Assembly: GCF_026672545.1 (NCBI RefSeq)
Contig: NZ_JAPPRJ010000008.1
Location: forward strand, 310,001-374,000
Source: Rhizobium sp. SL86
Lineage (GTDB): Bacteria > Pseudomonadota > Alphaproteobacteria > Rhizobiales > Rhizobiaceae
Reading direction: 5' to 3'
DNA: 64,000 bases
Every line of letters begins with the position of its first letter. Position 1 is the first letter of the stretch. Shown piece by piece: positions 16,612 to 25,612 of the stretch. Position numbers and translations under genes: made by a program. Below the pieces are notes generated by a model. It searched no databases and was not told the DNA's origin. It saw only the letters and a program-made list of their open reading frames with translations.

Positions 16612-16994
16612 CAGGACCTCTTGAGGGATCTTGGCGGCTTTTGCGCCGCTATCTCATCCACAGGCGGTGTGATGCAACCGTCACATTCGCTGCCGCACTC
16701 GAAAAGCGCAGCCGATTGGCTCTTTTCAAGCACAATGGTTGCTGGTAATGCGGGATCATCTGAAACGCCAGCCAAGGAGGCAGACATGGATATGACCGTG
16801 ATGACGCGCCTCCGCCGCCCAGCCTGGTTGCTGTTGGCCTGAGGCGTTCGCGGTTTCCGCACATCTCCTGCAAAAATTATCTTTCGTGGCCGGCACCCGG
16901 CCTCGTCCTTTGAATTTCCTCCGTTGACGACCATTTCTTTTGGCGCGCTTGCGCGAGGGTCGGTCGCGACGGTCCCGATTGACGGAGCATCCTG
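16612..16994. other. Intergenic region between trmL and the ABC exporter
   Basis: The 383 bases hold a leader-like 18-codon ORF (16786-16842) and a small G+C hairpin (GGCCGG 16888-16893 with CCGGCC 16897-16902). A weak promoter candidate, TTTTCA followed after 17 bases by TAATGC, lies near 16722-16750. Nothing else was recognised. Confidence 0.5.
16786..16842 (+). CDS. Leader-like short ORF upstream of the ABC exporter
   Basis: The frame encodes MDMTVMTRLRRPAWLLLA and then TGA. It has one of the strongest ribosome binding sites in the window (AAGGAGG five bases before the ATG) although the product is only 18 residues long, and it is followed 45 bases later by a hairpin and then by the ABC exporter start at 16995. 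An Arg-rich centre and a Trp-Leu-Leu-Leu end would suit a translation-sensing leader peptide. Alternatively it encodes a tiny membrane-active peptide, or the site belongs to an upstream frame beginning at 16621. Confidence 0.45.
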   Translation: MDMTVMTRLRRPAWLLLA

Positions 16995-18851
16995 ATGTTT
17001 GCCTGGTTTGAACAGCGCGTGAATCCCTATCCGACAGACGCGCCGCAACTGCCGCCCAAGGGCCTGTTCGCCTTCTGCTGGTATTATACCAAGCCGGTCT
17101 GGCCCTGGCTGGTGGTGCTCGGTTTCTGCTCGATGGGCATCGCCGTGATCGAGGTGTTTCTCTACCAGTTCCTCGGCAATATCGTCGACTGGCTGAGCAA
17201 TGCCGATCGTGCCACCTTCCTCGCCAATGAGGGCTGGCGGCTGGCCGGCATGGCGGCACTTTTGCTGATCGGTCTGCCGCTCATCGGTTTCATCCATACG
17301 CTGACCATGCACCAGGTGCTGGCCGGCAGTTTCCCGATGATTGCCCGTTGGCAGATGCATCGTTTCCTGCTGCGCCATTCGATGACCTTTTTTGCCAACG
17401 AATTTGCCGGGCGGGTCTCGACGAAGGTGATGCAGACGGCGCTCGCCGTGCGCGACGTGGCGATGAAGATCATCGACGTCTTCGTTTATGCGATCAGCTT
17501 CTTCGTCTCGATGCTGGCGCTGGTTGCCGCCGTCGACTGGCGTCTCGGTCTGCCGCTGCTCGTCTGGCTGATCTTCTACATCCTGATCCTCCGACACTTC
17601 ATCCCGCGGCTGCGCCGGCTTTCGAGCGCCCAGGCGGATGCCCGCTCGATGATGACGGGCCGGATCGTCGACAGCTACACCAACATCGCGACCGTGAAGC
17701 TTTTCTCGCATGCCGGTCGCGAGGAGACCTATGCCAAGGAAGGCATGGACGAGTTTCTGGGTACGGTGCACGGCCAGATGCGGCAGATCTCGCTGCTCAA
17801 CATCGCAGTCGACATCAACAACGTGCTCGTGCAGTTCTCCGTGGCAGCCCTCGGCATCTGGTTCTGGTTGAACGGTGAGGTCAGCATCGGTGCGCTGGCG
17901 GTCGCCATCGGCCTGTCGATGCGCGTCAACGGCATGTCCAACTGGATCATGTGGGAAGTGGCGGCGCTGTTCGAAAGCATCGGCACCGTCTATGACGGCA
18001 TGGGCATGATGACCAAGCCGCACGATATCCTGGACAAACCGCAGGCCAAGCCGCTTGCCGCACCGCGCGGCGAGATCGTCTACGAGGATGTCCGCTTCCA
18101 TTACGGCAAGCAGAAGGGCGTCATCGAGGACTTTTCGCTCACCATCAAGGCGGGCGAAAAGGTTGGGCTCGTGGGCCGGTCCGGGGCCGGCAAGACGACG
18201 CTGATGAACCTGCTGCTGCGTTTCTATGACGTCGAGAAGGGACGCATCCTGATTGACGGCCAGGATATCGCGCAGGTCTCGCAGGATAGTCTGCGTGCGC
18301 TGGTCGGCGTGGTGACGCAGGATACCTCGCTTCTGCACCGCTCGATCCGCGACAACATCGCTTATGGCCGTCCCGAGGCCACCGACGAGGAGGTGATCGA
18401 GGCCGCCAAGCGGGCCAATGCCTGGGATTTCATCCAGGGGCTTGCCGACCAGCAGGGCCGCACGGGGCTCGACGCGCATGTCGGCGAGCGCGGCGTGAAG
18501 CTTTCCGGCGGCCAGCGGCAGCGGATCGCGATCGCCCGTGTCTTCCTGAAGGACGCGCCGATCCTGATCCTCGACGAAGCCACCTCGGCGCTGGATTCGG
18601 AAGTGGAAGCGGCGATCCAGGAGAGCCTGTTCAAGCTGATCGAGGACAAGACGGTGATCGCGATTGCCCACCGGCTGTCGACGCTGACCCAGATGGACCG
18701 GCTGATCGTGCTCGACAAGGGCCGGATCATCGAGGAGGGCACGCATGGCGAACTCGTCTCGCACGGCGGCATCTATGCGGACCTGTGGAACCGCCAGTCG
18801 GGCGGTTTTCTTGCCGACCAGACCACGCAGGAGACGGAAGCGGCGGAGTGA
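16995..18851 (+). CDS. ABC exporter, fused permease and ATPase (first of two)
   Basis: A 618-residue half-transporter of the MsbA/MDR type. Six membrane helices occupy about residues 30-320 (for example WPWLVVLGFCSMGIAVIEVF and MAALLLIGLPLIGFIHTLTM). The ATPase domain has Walker A GRSGAGKTT, Q-loop VTQDTSLLHRSIRDNIAYGR, signature KLSGGQRQRIAIAR, Walker B ILILDEATSALD and the switch histidine in IAIAHRLSTL. Substrate cannot be told from sequence. A clear paralogue begins 1.3 kb downstream, so the two may form a heterodimer; neither shows degeneration of its ATPase motifs. It is separated from the next gene by about 85-115 bases. Confidence 0.95.
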   Translation: MFAWFEQRVNPYPTDAPQLPPKGLFAFCWYYTKPVWPWLVVLGFCSMGIAVIEVFLYQFLGNIVDWLSNADRATFLANEGWRLAGMAALLLIGLPLIGFIHTLTMHQVLAGSFPMIARWQMHRFLLRHSMTFFANEFAGRVSTKVMQTALAVRDVAMKIIDVFVYAISFFVSMLALVAAVDWRLGLPLLVWLIFYILILRHFIPRLRRLSSAQADARSMMTGRIVDSYTNIATVKLFSHAGREETYAKEGMDEFLGTVHGQMRQISLLNIAVDINNVLVQFSVAALGIWFWLNGEVSIGALAVAIGLSMRVNGMSNWIMWEVAALFESIGTVYDGMGMMTKPHDILDKPQAKPLAAPRGEIVYEDVRFHYGKQKGVIEDFSLTIKAGEKVGLVGRSGAGKTTLMNLLLRFYDVEKGRILIDGQDIAQVSQDSLRALVGVVTQDTSLLHRSIRDNIAYGRPEATDEEVIEAAKRANAWDFIQGLADQQGRTGLDAHVGERGVKLSGGQRQRIAIARVFLKDAPILILDEATSALDSEVEAAIQESLFKLIEDKTVIAIAHRLSTLTQMDRLIVLDKGRIIEEGTHGELVSHGGIYADLWNRQSGGFLADQTTQETEAAE

Positions 18852-18935
18852 TCCGCCGCATTTCCGGCCCTTCCGAGGGCCATCCGTTGCATTTTAACGA
18901 AACGTTTAAACTCTTGGATCGGTCCGGAGCCTACG

Positions 18936-20084
18936 ATGAGCCGGTCACGATTCGGGAGTTTGCCTATGTCGACCACTTCGTACGGGAGCACCAAGGAGGC
19001 CTCGATCGGCCGTCAGGCGATGGTCGTTTTGACCCGCCTGGGTCTTGATCTGACGCCCGCCAATTTTCACCTGGTCTCGCTTCTCTTGAAGGGTGAAAAC
19101 GCCGAGCTCAAGCGGAGCTTTCAACACCTGAAGCGGCCGGTGTCGCAGGCAGACCTCACCGATCTCGCGCATCGTTTCCTGCCCTTCCTGTTCGAGCCCG
19201 CGGAACAGGTGGTGGAGGCGCTGGCGCTGGCGCCCGTCCTGCCGAAGGTCGAGACGTCGCTCAAGGACATGCAGGTCTCGCTGCAGGCGTTCGAGGAACA
19301 GCTTGCCAAGGCGCAGGCGGTGATGGCGGCGACGCCCGAGCCGGCCGCCGCGCCGTTGGCGCATATGGTCAATCTCCTGAAACAGTCGGCCGGCGAGCAG
19401 GTCAATGCGGTTGCCGAACTGCAGGCCTCGTTGTCGCAATGGCTGGCGGACATGGCTCCCGCCGGACAGAAGGACGACGCGCCGGACGCAGTGATCGCGC
19501 CGATGCACGCCCTGTCGCCGACATCCTCCATGCCGGACAACATCATCAGCCATGGGCTTGGTGAACGCGCCACCATGATGAGCCGTCTGCAGGCCCTGCA
19601 TTCCGGTGAACAACACCTGGATGGTTACAGCCTGATGTTGTGCCGCGTCAGCGGTTTCGATGCCTATCGCAGTCCCGCGATGGCCAAGGCGCGCGACTAC
19701 CTGCTCGATACGATCGGCCAGCAGACCGGTCGATTGATCGGAAAGGATGATAGCGCTTGCTGGATGTCGGTCGATGAACTCGGGCTGCTCTTGAATTCCA
19801 ACAACGAGATCCACCTGATCGATGTGAGCAACCGGCTCCGCCATGTGGTGGATGGGGCGCTCGGCCACGCTCGGCGAACCGTCAAGGATCTGCCGGCGCT
19901 CAACTGCCGTTTCGGTTGTGCGACGGCCTACGGCACGGCATCGCCCGCGCAGCTTTACGGCAGCGCACGGCTCGCGCTACAGCGAGCGGAACTGACCGAG
20001 GACGAAAAGCTGGTGATCAATGCCGTTGCCCCGCTTGCTGCCAACCAGCGTTACCACGCGATTTACGGTCGCCATTATCAATAA
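18936..20084 (+). CDS. Degenerate GGDEF-like protein between two ABC exporters
   Basis: A 382-residue protein. The N-terminal half (about 1-190) is helical and coiled-coil-like, with SLKDMQVSLQAFEEQLAKAQ. The C-terminal half retains the outline of a diguanylate cyclase domain: LMLCRVSGFDAYRSPAM in place of the first metal-binding strand, SVDELGLLL in the position of the GGDEF motif, and GCATAYGTASPAQLYGSARL with ALQRAE in the position of the final strand and helix. The GG and acidic catalytic residues are missing, so cyclase activity is unlikely; it may bind a ligand or partner instead. ATG at 18936 (GGAG upstream) or at 18966 (GGGAG upstream) could be the start. Confidence 0.6.
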   Translation: MSRSRFGSLPMSTTSYGSTKEASIGRQAMVVLTRLGLDLTPANFHLVSLLLKGENAELKRSFQHLKRPVSQADLTDLAHRFLPFLFEPAEQVVEALALAPVLPKVETSLKDMQVSLQAFEEQLAKAQAVMAATPEPAAAPLAHMVNLLKQSAGEQVNAVAELQASLSQWLADMAPAGQKDDAPDAVIAPMHALSPTSSMPDNIISHGLGERATMMSRLQALHSGEQHLDGYSLMLCRVSGFDAYRSPAMAKARDYLLDTIGQQTGRLIGKDDSACWMSVDELGLLLNSNNEIHLIDVSNRLRHVVDGALGHARRTVKDLPALNCRFGCATAYGTASPAQLYGSARLALQRAELTEDEKLVINAVAPLAANQRYHAIYGRHYQ

Positions 20085-20168
20085 ACCTGTCGCGGTCGGA
20101 TCGAAGATTGCAAAGATTTAAGGCGGGGGCCGGCTTGTTGCAGGCGCGAAACGGCCTATACCCATCTT

Positions 20169-22031
20169 ATGATCGACGCCCTGTTCCGCTTCTTTGAAGA
20201 CCGTATCCAGCCCTTTGCGCCGCGTGCCGATCTGAGGCCGCCAAAGGGCACCATCGCCTTCATCTGGTTCTACGCGCGCCAGGCCAAATTCCCCTTCCTT
20301 GCGATGCTGGTGCTGGGCGGCATGACAGCGGCCATCGAGGCGGCGCTCTTCTGGTTCGTCGGCCGGCTGGTGGATATCCTGGCAACCGTCAACAAGGCAG
20401 ACGGCTGGAGCGGACTTCTGGCCACGCACGGATGGGAACTGGCGGGCATGCTGGTGCTGATCGGCCTCGTGCGCTTCCTGATTACCATGGCGACCGCGCT
20501 GGTGGACCAGCAGATCATCACCCCGGGCTTCTACAATCTCGTGCGCTGGCAGTCGTACCAGCATGTGGCGCGGCAATCGATTTCCTTCTTCCAGAACGAT
20601 TTTGCCGGCCGCATCGTCACCAAGGTGTGGTCCGGAGGGCAGTCGGCGGGCGATCTCGTCACCTCGCTGATGGAAAGCGTCTGGTTCGTCCTGATCTATG
20701 CGGTCTCGATGCTGACGCTGATCGGCGGGCTGGACTGGCGCTTGGCGATGATCGTCGTCGCCTGGGTGGTGATCTTTTCCTTCCTCGCCCGTTATTTCGT
20801 GCCGCGCATCCGCTATCATTCGCGCGAAACGGCGGAGGCCGCTTCCATGCTGAACGGCCGCATGGTGGACAGCTACAGCAACATTCAGACGCTTCGGCTC
20901 TTCGGCCGCGACGAGGTGAACGACCGCTATATGCGGGAAGGCTTCGACACCTTCCAGTCGACGACGATGATGTTCACGCGCTTCATCACCGGCGTGCGCG
21001 CCTCGATGGCGCTGCTCTCCGGCATCATGATCACCAGCATGGCGGCACTTTGCATTCATCTCTGGCTGGATGGGCGCATCAGTTCCGGTGCCGTTGCCTT
21101 CACATTGGCGCTGGTGTTGCGCTTGAATTTCCTGCTCGGGCGCCTGATGACGCAGTTCAATGGCATCATGCGCAATTTCGGTACCGTGCAGAATGCCGCC
21201 GAACTGATCTCCCAGCCGATCGGCCTGACGGATGCGAAGGATGCGACGGATCTCGTCGTCACGCGTCCGGAAATCCGTTTCGAGAATGTCAGTTTCCACT
21301 ATGGCCGGGGCAAGGGCGTGATCGACACGCTGAACCTGACGATCGCGCCGGGGGAAAAGGTCGGCATCGTCGGCCGCTCCGGGGCCGGGAAATCGACGCT
21401 CGTCAACCTGCTTTTGCGCTTCTACGATGTCGAGAGCGGGCGCATCCTGATCGACGGGCAGGATATCGCCAAGGTCACCCAGGAATCGCTCAGGGCGCAG
21501 ATCGGCATGGTGACGCAGGATACCTCGCTCCTGCACCGGTCCATTCGCGACAACATCCTGTTCGGGCGGCAGGACGCCACGGACGCGCAGCTTCTGACGG
21601 CAGCACGGCGCGCGGAGGCGGAAGGTTTCATCCGCGCGCTGGAGGACCAGCGCGGCCGCAAGGGATTTGACGCGCATGTCGGTGAACGCGGAGTGAAACT
21701 CTCAGGCGGCCAGCGGCAGCGTATCGCCATTGCCCGCGTGATGCTGAAGGACGCGCCGATCCTGGTGCTGGACGAGGCGACGTCGGCGCTCGATTCGGAA
21801 GTCGAAGCAGCGATCCAGTCCAATCTGGACGAACTTATGAAGGGCAAGACGGTGCTGGCGATCGCCCATCGCCTGTCGACGATTGCTGCGCTCGACCGGC
21901 TGATCGTGATGGACAAGGGCCGTATCATCGAACAGGGCACCCATGCCGAGCTTGTCGCTTCCGGCGGGCTTTATGCCGAGCTATGGTCACGCCAGTCCGG
22001 CGGTTTTCTCGCGGTCGACGAGCCCGCCTGA
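20169..22031 (+). CDS. ABC exporter, fused permease and ATPase (second of two)
   Basis: A 620-residue paralogue of the exporter that starts at 16995, sharing domain order and long identical stretches in the ATPase (DTSLLHRSIRDNI, GFDAHVGERGVKLSGGQRQR). Six membrane helices precede Walker A GRSGAGKST, signature LSGGQRQR, Walker B ILVLDEATSALD and the H-loop AIAHRLST. Together with the first exporter and the intervening GGDEF-like gene it forms a same-strand cluster ending before petA. The transported substrate is unknown; lipid or drug export is the usual activity of this type. Confidence 0.95.
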   Translation: MIDALFRFFEDRIQPFAPRADLRPPKGTIAFIWFYARQAKFPFLAMLVLGGMTAAIEAALFWFVGRLVDILATVNKADGWSGLLATHGWELAGMLVLIGLVRFLITMATALVDQQIITPGFYNLVRWQSYQHVARQSISFFQNDFAGRIVTKVWSGGQSAGDLVTSLMESVWFVLIYAVSMLTLIGGLDWRLAMIVVAWVVIFSFLARYFVPRIRYHSRETAEAASMLNGRMVDSYSNIQTLRLFGRDEVNDRYMREGFDTFQSTTMMFTRFITGVRASMALLSGIMITSMAALCIHLWLDGRISSGAVAFTLALVLRLNFLLGRLMTQFNGIMRNFGTVQNAAELISQPIGLTDAKDATDLVVTRPEIRFENVSFHYGRGKGVIDTLNLTIAPGEKVGIVGRSGAGKSTLVNLLLRFYDVESGRILIDGQDIAKVTQESLRAQIGMVTQDTSLLHRSIRDNILFGRQDATDAQLLTAARRAEAEGFIRALEDQRGRKGFDAHVGERGVKLSGGQRQRIAIARVMLKDAPILVLDEATSALDSEVEAAIQSNLDELMKGKTVLAIAHRLSTIAALDRLIVMDKGRIIEQGTHAELVASGGLYAELWSRQSGGFLAVDEPA

Positions 22032-22483
22032 GGCGGTTTTTCAAAAAGAGATGCCGGTATCGGCGCGAATCATGTTCAACTCCCGCCGTAACGGGGGATC
22101 AGGCATGGCATGATGGAGTGCCGCGGGCGGCAAGATCCTTCATGTTGTCGCGCCAGTGATGCTGTTTTTCCTCCAGCGCCGCATGAATGCCATGATTTCT
22201 GGCCTTCGCGCCGAATCGGCAGCTCCTGCGTGCAGTGCAACATCCGGGCTGCGCCTTGATCTGGCGCAAGGCAAAAGGGGAAAATCTCTGCATATGCAGG
22301 CCTTCCGAGCTTTATTGACCCGCGACAATGTGCCCATAGGCTGTTGGGGAGGCTAGACTTATTGTTGAGCGACGCTTAAAAATTTTAGCGGGAGATGAGA
22401 GGCCGGTTGCGTCCAGACCGGCTTCATGAGGGGCGAGGGGCAATGCAATATCATCACATTTCTGTGCAGAGGATGGTTTCACC
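22032..22483. other. Intergenic region upstream of petABC
   Basis: These 452 bases contain no convincing gene. Close to petA there is an A/T-rich patch (CTTAAAAATTTTAG, about 22375-22388) suitable for a promoter, and a leader hairpin pairing AGGCCGGT (22400-22407) with ACCGGCTT (22417-22424, one G-T pair). Short minus-strand frames between 22099 and 22337 lack ribosome binding sites and recognisable products. Confidence 0.5.
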
Positions 22484-23062
22484 GTGAGCGAGCACGACAC
22501 GACGAGCGGAACCGTGGGCGAGCCCACTCGCCGCGATTTCCTTTACCTGACGACCGGCATGGCGGGTGCGGTGGGGGCCGCCGCCGTTGCCTGGCCATTC
22601 ATCGACCAGATGCGGCCTGATGCCTCCACGTTGGCGCTTGCCTCGATCGAGGTGAATGTCGCGAGCCTCGAGCCCGGCATGTCGTTGACGGTGAAGTGGC
22701 GGGGCAAGCCCGTCTTCATCCGCAACCGCACGGCCAAGGAAATCGAAGAGGCTAAGGCCGTTCAGCTCGCCGAGCTGAAGGATCCCGTCGCCCGCAACGC
22801 CAACATCGCGGCTGACGCGCAGGCGACCGACCTTGATCGCTCCGCCGGCGAAGGCAAGGAGAACTGGATCGTCATGATCGGCTCCTGTACCCATCTCGGC
22901 TGCGTGCCGCTCGGCCAGTCCGGCGATTTCGGCGGATGGTTCTGTCCCTGCCATGGCTCGCACTACGATACGGCGGGCCGCATTCGCAAAGGTCCGGCGC
23001 CGCAGAATCTGGCCATCCCGACTTTTACTTTTGCAAGCGATACCGTGATCCGGATCGGCTGA
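22484..23062 (+). CDS. petA: Ubiquinol-cytochrome c reductase iron-sulfur (Rieske) subunit
   Basis: A 192-residue Rieske protein of the cytochrome bc1 complex, which passes electrons from ubiquinol to cytochrome c1. The twin-arginine-type N-terminus TRRDFLYLTTGMAGAVGAAA includes the single membrane anchor. The 2Fe-2S cluster ligands are in CTHLGC and CPCHGSH. The start is GTG at 22484, with AGAGGA upstream. It is the first gene of petABC (fbcFBC), 12 bases before the cytochrome b gene. Confidence 0.97.
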   Translation: MSEHDTTSGTVGEPTRRDFLYLTTGMAGAVGAAAVAWPFIDQMRPDASTLALASIEVNVASLEPGMSLTVKWRGKPVFIRNRTAKEIEEAKAVQLAELKDPVARNANIAADAQATDLDRSAGEGKENWIVMIGSCTHLGCVPLGQSGDFGGWFCPCHGSHYDTAGRIRKGPAPQNLAIPTFTFASDTVIRIG

Positions 23063-23074
23063 GGGGACTAATCA

Positions 23075-24346
23075 ATGAGTGGGCATTCCAGTTATCAGCC
23101 TTCCACGGGCTTGGAAAAGTGGATCGACGCACGGCTTCCCCTGCCGCGCATGATGTATGACAGCTTCGTCGCCTATCCGGTGCCGCGCAACCTCAACTAC
23201 GCCTACACCTTCGGTGCCATGCTGATGGTGATGCTGGTGGTGCAGATCCTGACCGGTGTCGTGCTCGCCATGCATTATGCGGCGGAAACGACGGTTGCCT
23301 TCAATTCCGTCGAAAAGATCATGCGCGACGTGAACCACGGCTGGCTGTTGCGTTACATGCATGCCAACGGCGCGTCCTTCTTCTTCATCGCCGTCTACCT
23401 GCATATCGCCCGTGGCCTCTATTACGGCTCCTACAAGGCGCCGCGCGAAATCCTCTGGATCCTCGGCGTGGTGATCTTCCTGCTGATGATGGCGACCGCC
23501 TTCATGGGCTATGTTCTGCCCTGGGGCCAGATGTCCTTCTGGGGCGCAACCGTCATCACCGGCTTCTTCTCGGCCTTCCCGCTGGTGGGCGAATGGATCC
23601 AGCAGTTCCTGCTCGGCGGGTTTGCCGTCGATCAGCCGACGCTGAACCGCTTCTTCTCGCTGCATTACCTGCTGCCCTTCATGATCGCCGGCGTCGTCAT
23701 CCTGCACGTCTGGGCCCTGCATGTGACCGGCCAGACGAATCCGACCGGCATCGAGGTGAAGACCAAGACGGACACGGTCCCCTTTACCCCTTACGCGACG
23801 CTGAAGGATGCGCTGGGTCTGTCGATCTTCCTGATCGTCTATGCCTGGTTCATCTTCTACATGCCGAACTATCTCGGCCATCCCGACAACTACATCATGG
23901 CCGACCCGCTGAAGACCCCGGCGCATATCGTTCCGGAATGGTATTTCCTGCCGTTCTACGCCATGCTGCGCGCCATCACCTTCAATGTCGGCCCGATCGA
24001 TTCCAAGCTCGGCGGCGTCCTCGTGATGTTCGGTGCCATCATCGTTCTGTTCTTCCTGCCCTGGCTCGATACGTCCAAGGTTCGCTCGGCGGTCTATCGT
24101 CCGTGGTACAAGCTGTTCTTCTGGATCTTCGTGGCCAACTCGATCATGCTCGGCTGGCTCGGCGCCATGCCGGCGGAAGGCGTCTACGTCATCCTGTCGC
24201 AGATCGGCACGGCCTATTACTTCGGCTTCTTCCTCGTTCTGATGCCCGTTCTGGGCCTGATCGAGACGCCGAGGCGCATCCCCAACTCGATCACGGAGGC
24301 CGTGCTTGCCAAAAATGGCAATGTCACCGCCGACATGCGCGCCTGA
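23075..24346 (+). CDS. petB: Cytochrome b of the bc1 complex
   Basis: A 423-residue multi-spanning membrane protein binding two b haems. Paired haem-ligand histidines lie in the second and fourth helices (LAMHYAAETT..., HANGASFFFIAVYLHIARGL and LPFMIAGVVILHVWALHVTG), and the quinol-oxidation site carries the PEWYFLPFYAMLRAI motif. Length and helix number suit alphaproteobacterial cytochrome b. GAGGGG lies upstream of the start. It is flanked by petA and petC in one operon. Confidence 0.98.
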   Translation: MSGHSSYQPSTGLEKWIDARLPLPRMMYDSFVAYPVPRNLNYAYTFGAMLMVMLVVQILTGVVLAMHYAAETTVAFNSVEKIMRDVNHGWLLRYMHANGASFFFIAVYLHIARGLYYGSYKAPREILWILGVVIFLLMMATAFMGYVLPWGQMSFWGATVITGFFSAFPLVGEWIQQFLLGGFAVDQPTLNRFFSLHYLLPFMIAGVVILHVWALHVTGQTNPTGIEVKTKTDTVPFTPYATLKDALGLSIFLIVYAWFIFYMPNYLGHPDNYIMADPLKTPAHIVPEWYFLPFYAMLRAITFNVGPIDSKLGGVLVMFGAIIVLFFLPWLDTSKVRSAVYRPWYKLFFWIFVANSIMLGWLGAMPAEGVYVILSQIGTAYYFGFFLVLMPVLGLIETPRRIPNSITEAVLAKNGNVTADMRA

Positions 24347-24370
24347 GCAGAAGACGGAGAGGACCAAACG

Positions 24371-25231
24371 ATGAATAAGCTTGTAAAAAGCCTCCTGTCT
24401 CTGGCGCTGCTCACCGGTCTTGCGACCGGCGTGCAGGCCGCCGAAGAGGGTGCGCATGCCGAGGGCGGCACGCCGCATTACCCGATCCACAAACCGCACA
24501 ACCTGGATTGGAGTTTTGCCGGTCCCTTCGGTCATTATGACAAGGGCCAGCTGCAGCGTGGCCTGAAGGTCTACACCGAGGTCTGTTCGGCCTGTCATTC
24601 GATGAACCTCGTTTCCTTCCGCACGCTGGAGGGGCTTGGTTATTCGGAAGCGCAGGTAAAGGCCTTTGCCGCCAATTACGAGGTGCAGGACGGCCCGAAC
24701 GATGATGGCGAGATGTTCACCCGCAAGGCCGTGCCTTCGGACCATTTCCCGTCGCCCTTCCCGAACGTGCAGGCGGCGGCTGCTGCCAATGGCGGAGCGG
24801 CCCCTCCGGATTTCTCGCTGATCGCCAAGGCGCGCGGCGTGACCCGCGGTTTCCCGCAGTTCGTCTTCGACATCTTCACCCAGTATCAGGAAGGCGGACC
24901 GGACTATATCTATTCGCTGCTGACCGGTTACCAGGAGCCGCCGGTCGGTGTCGAAGTCTCGCCGGGAACGCATTACAACCCGTATTTTGCTGCTGCCGCA
25001 TCTCTCGCCATGGCGCCGCCGCTCTCCGACGGACAGGTGACCTATGAGGACGGTTCGCCGCAGACCCTCGACCAGTATTCGAAGGACGTCTCCGCCTTCC
25101 TGATGTGGGCCGCCGAGCCGCACCTGGAAGACCGCAAGCGCACCGGTTTCATGGTCATGGTGTTCCTGGCGATCTTCACCATTCTCATCTACCTGACGAA
25201 GAAGTCGGTCTACGCCAACAAGGAGCATTGA
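24371..25231 (+). CDS. petC: Cytochrome c1 of the bc1 complex
   Basis: A 286-residue c-type cytochrome. A signal peptide (MNKLVKSLLSLALLTGLATG, cleaved near VQA-AEE) directs it to the periplasm. The haem site is CSACHS, the axial methionine is likely in the LAMAPPLSDGQVTYEDGS segment, and a C-terminal helix (FMVMVFLAIFTILIYLTKKS) anchors it in the membrane. It is the third gene of petABC and ends in front of a strong terminator. Confidence 0.97.
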   Translation: MNKLVKSLLSLALLTGLATGVQAAEEGAHAEGGTPHYPIHKPHNLDWSFAGPFGHYDKGQLQRGLKVYTEVCSACHSMNLVSFRTLEGLGYSEAQVKAFAANYEVQDGPNDDGEMFTRKAVPSDHFPSPFPNVQAAAAANGGAAPPDFSLIAKARGVTRGFPQFVFDIFTQYQEGGPDYIYSLLTGYQEPPVGVEVSPGTHYNPYFAAAASLAMAPPLSDGQVTYEDGSPQTLDQYSKDVSAFLMWAAEPHLEDRKRTGFMVMVFLAIFTILIYLTKKSVYANKEH

Positions 25232-25253
25232 GCTTCCGGCGCAGGATGTTTCT

Positions 25254-25280
25254 AAAAGGCGGCTTTCGGGCCGCCTTTTT
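25254..25280. terminator. Bidirectional terminator after petC
   Basis: AAAAGGCGGC (25254-25263) pairs perfectly with GCCGCCTTTT (25270-25279) around a six-base loop. A-run and T-run flank the stem, so it can stop petABC from the left and the MazF-like operon, whose last codon touches it, from the right. Confidence 0.9.
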
Positions 25281-25612
25281 CATAACAGGATGTTGGCGAG
25301 TTCCCGCTCGCAGGCGAGCCTGTCGAGGCCCGAGAGCGATCCCAGCCGCCGCAGCACGAGTTCGTTCGGGATGGTTGCCAGCCGCCAGCGGATGACGCAC
25401 GCTGCGTTGAGGCTCGCGGACTGCAGGTCACGGATCAGGATGTCACTCGGCCAGGCCGTTGCCTTTGCGGTGGTGATCATCGCCACGACCGTGGCGTCGT
25501 TGCGCTCGTTGAAGTGGCGGCCGGACAGGATGACGACTGGTCGTCGTTTCAGGACCGGTTGTTCGGCAAAGGGGAAGGGTACGACGGCGGTATCGTAACG
25601 GTCACAGATCAC
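25280..25612 (-). CDS. MazF/PemK-family toxin
   Basis: A 110-residue protein with the fold signature of the MazF/PemK growth inhibitors: DTAVVPFPFAEQPVLKRRPV near the N-terminus, ATVVAMITTAKATAWPSDIL in the middle and ACVIRWRLATIP before the C-terminal helix. These proteins are ribosome-independent mRNA endonucleases; the PVVIL strand and the ITTA segment match their core. It overlaps the upstream gene by 11 bases, the usual arrangement of a TA operon with the partner first. Confidence 0.8.
   Translation of the reverse strand: MICDRYDTAVVPFPFAEQPVLKRRPVVILSGRHFNERNDATVVAMITTAKATAWPSDILIRDLQSASLNAACVIRWRLATIPNELVLRRLGSLSGLDRLACERELANILL

Noticed and set aside
16611..18764. 717-codon minus-strand frame opposite the first ABC exporter
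   Set aside because: Antisense of an ATPase with intact motifs; product is low-complexity and unrecognisable.
20118..21677. 519-codon minus-strand frame opposite the second ABC exporter
   Set aside because: Antisense shadow, same reasons.
22099..22337. Short minus-strand frames in the gap before petA
   Set aside because: No ribosome binding site, no recognisable product, and the frames conflict with each other.
23072..25228. 718-codon minus-strand frame opposite petB and petC
   Set aside because: Covers two real genes and their junction with no motifs; shadow.
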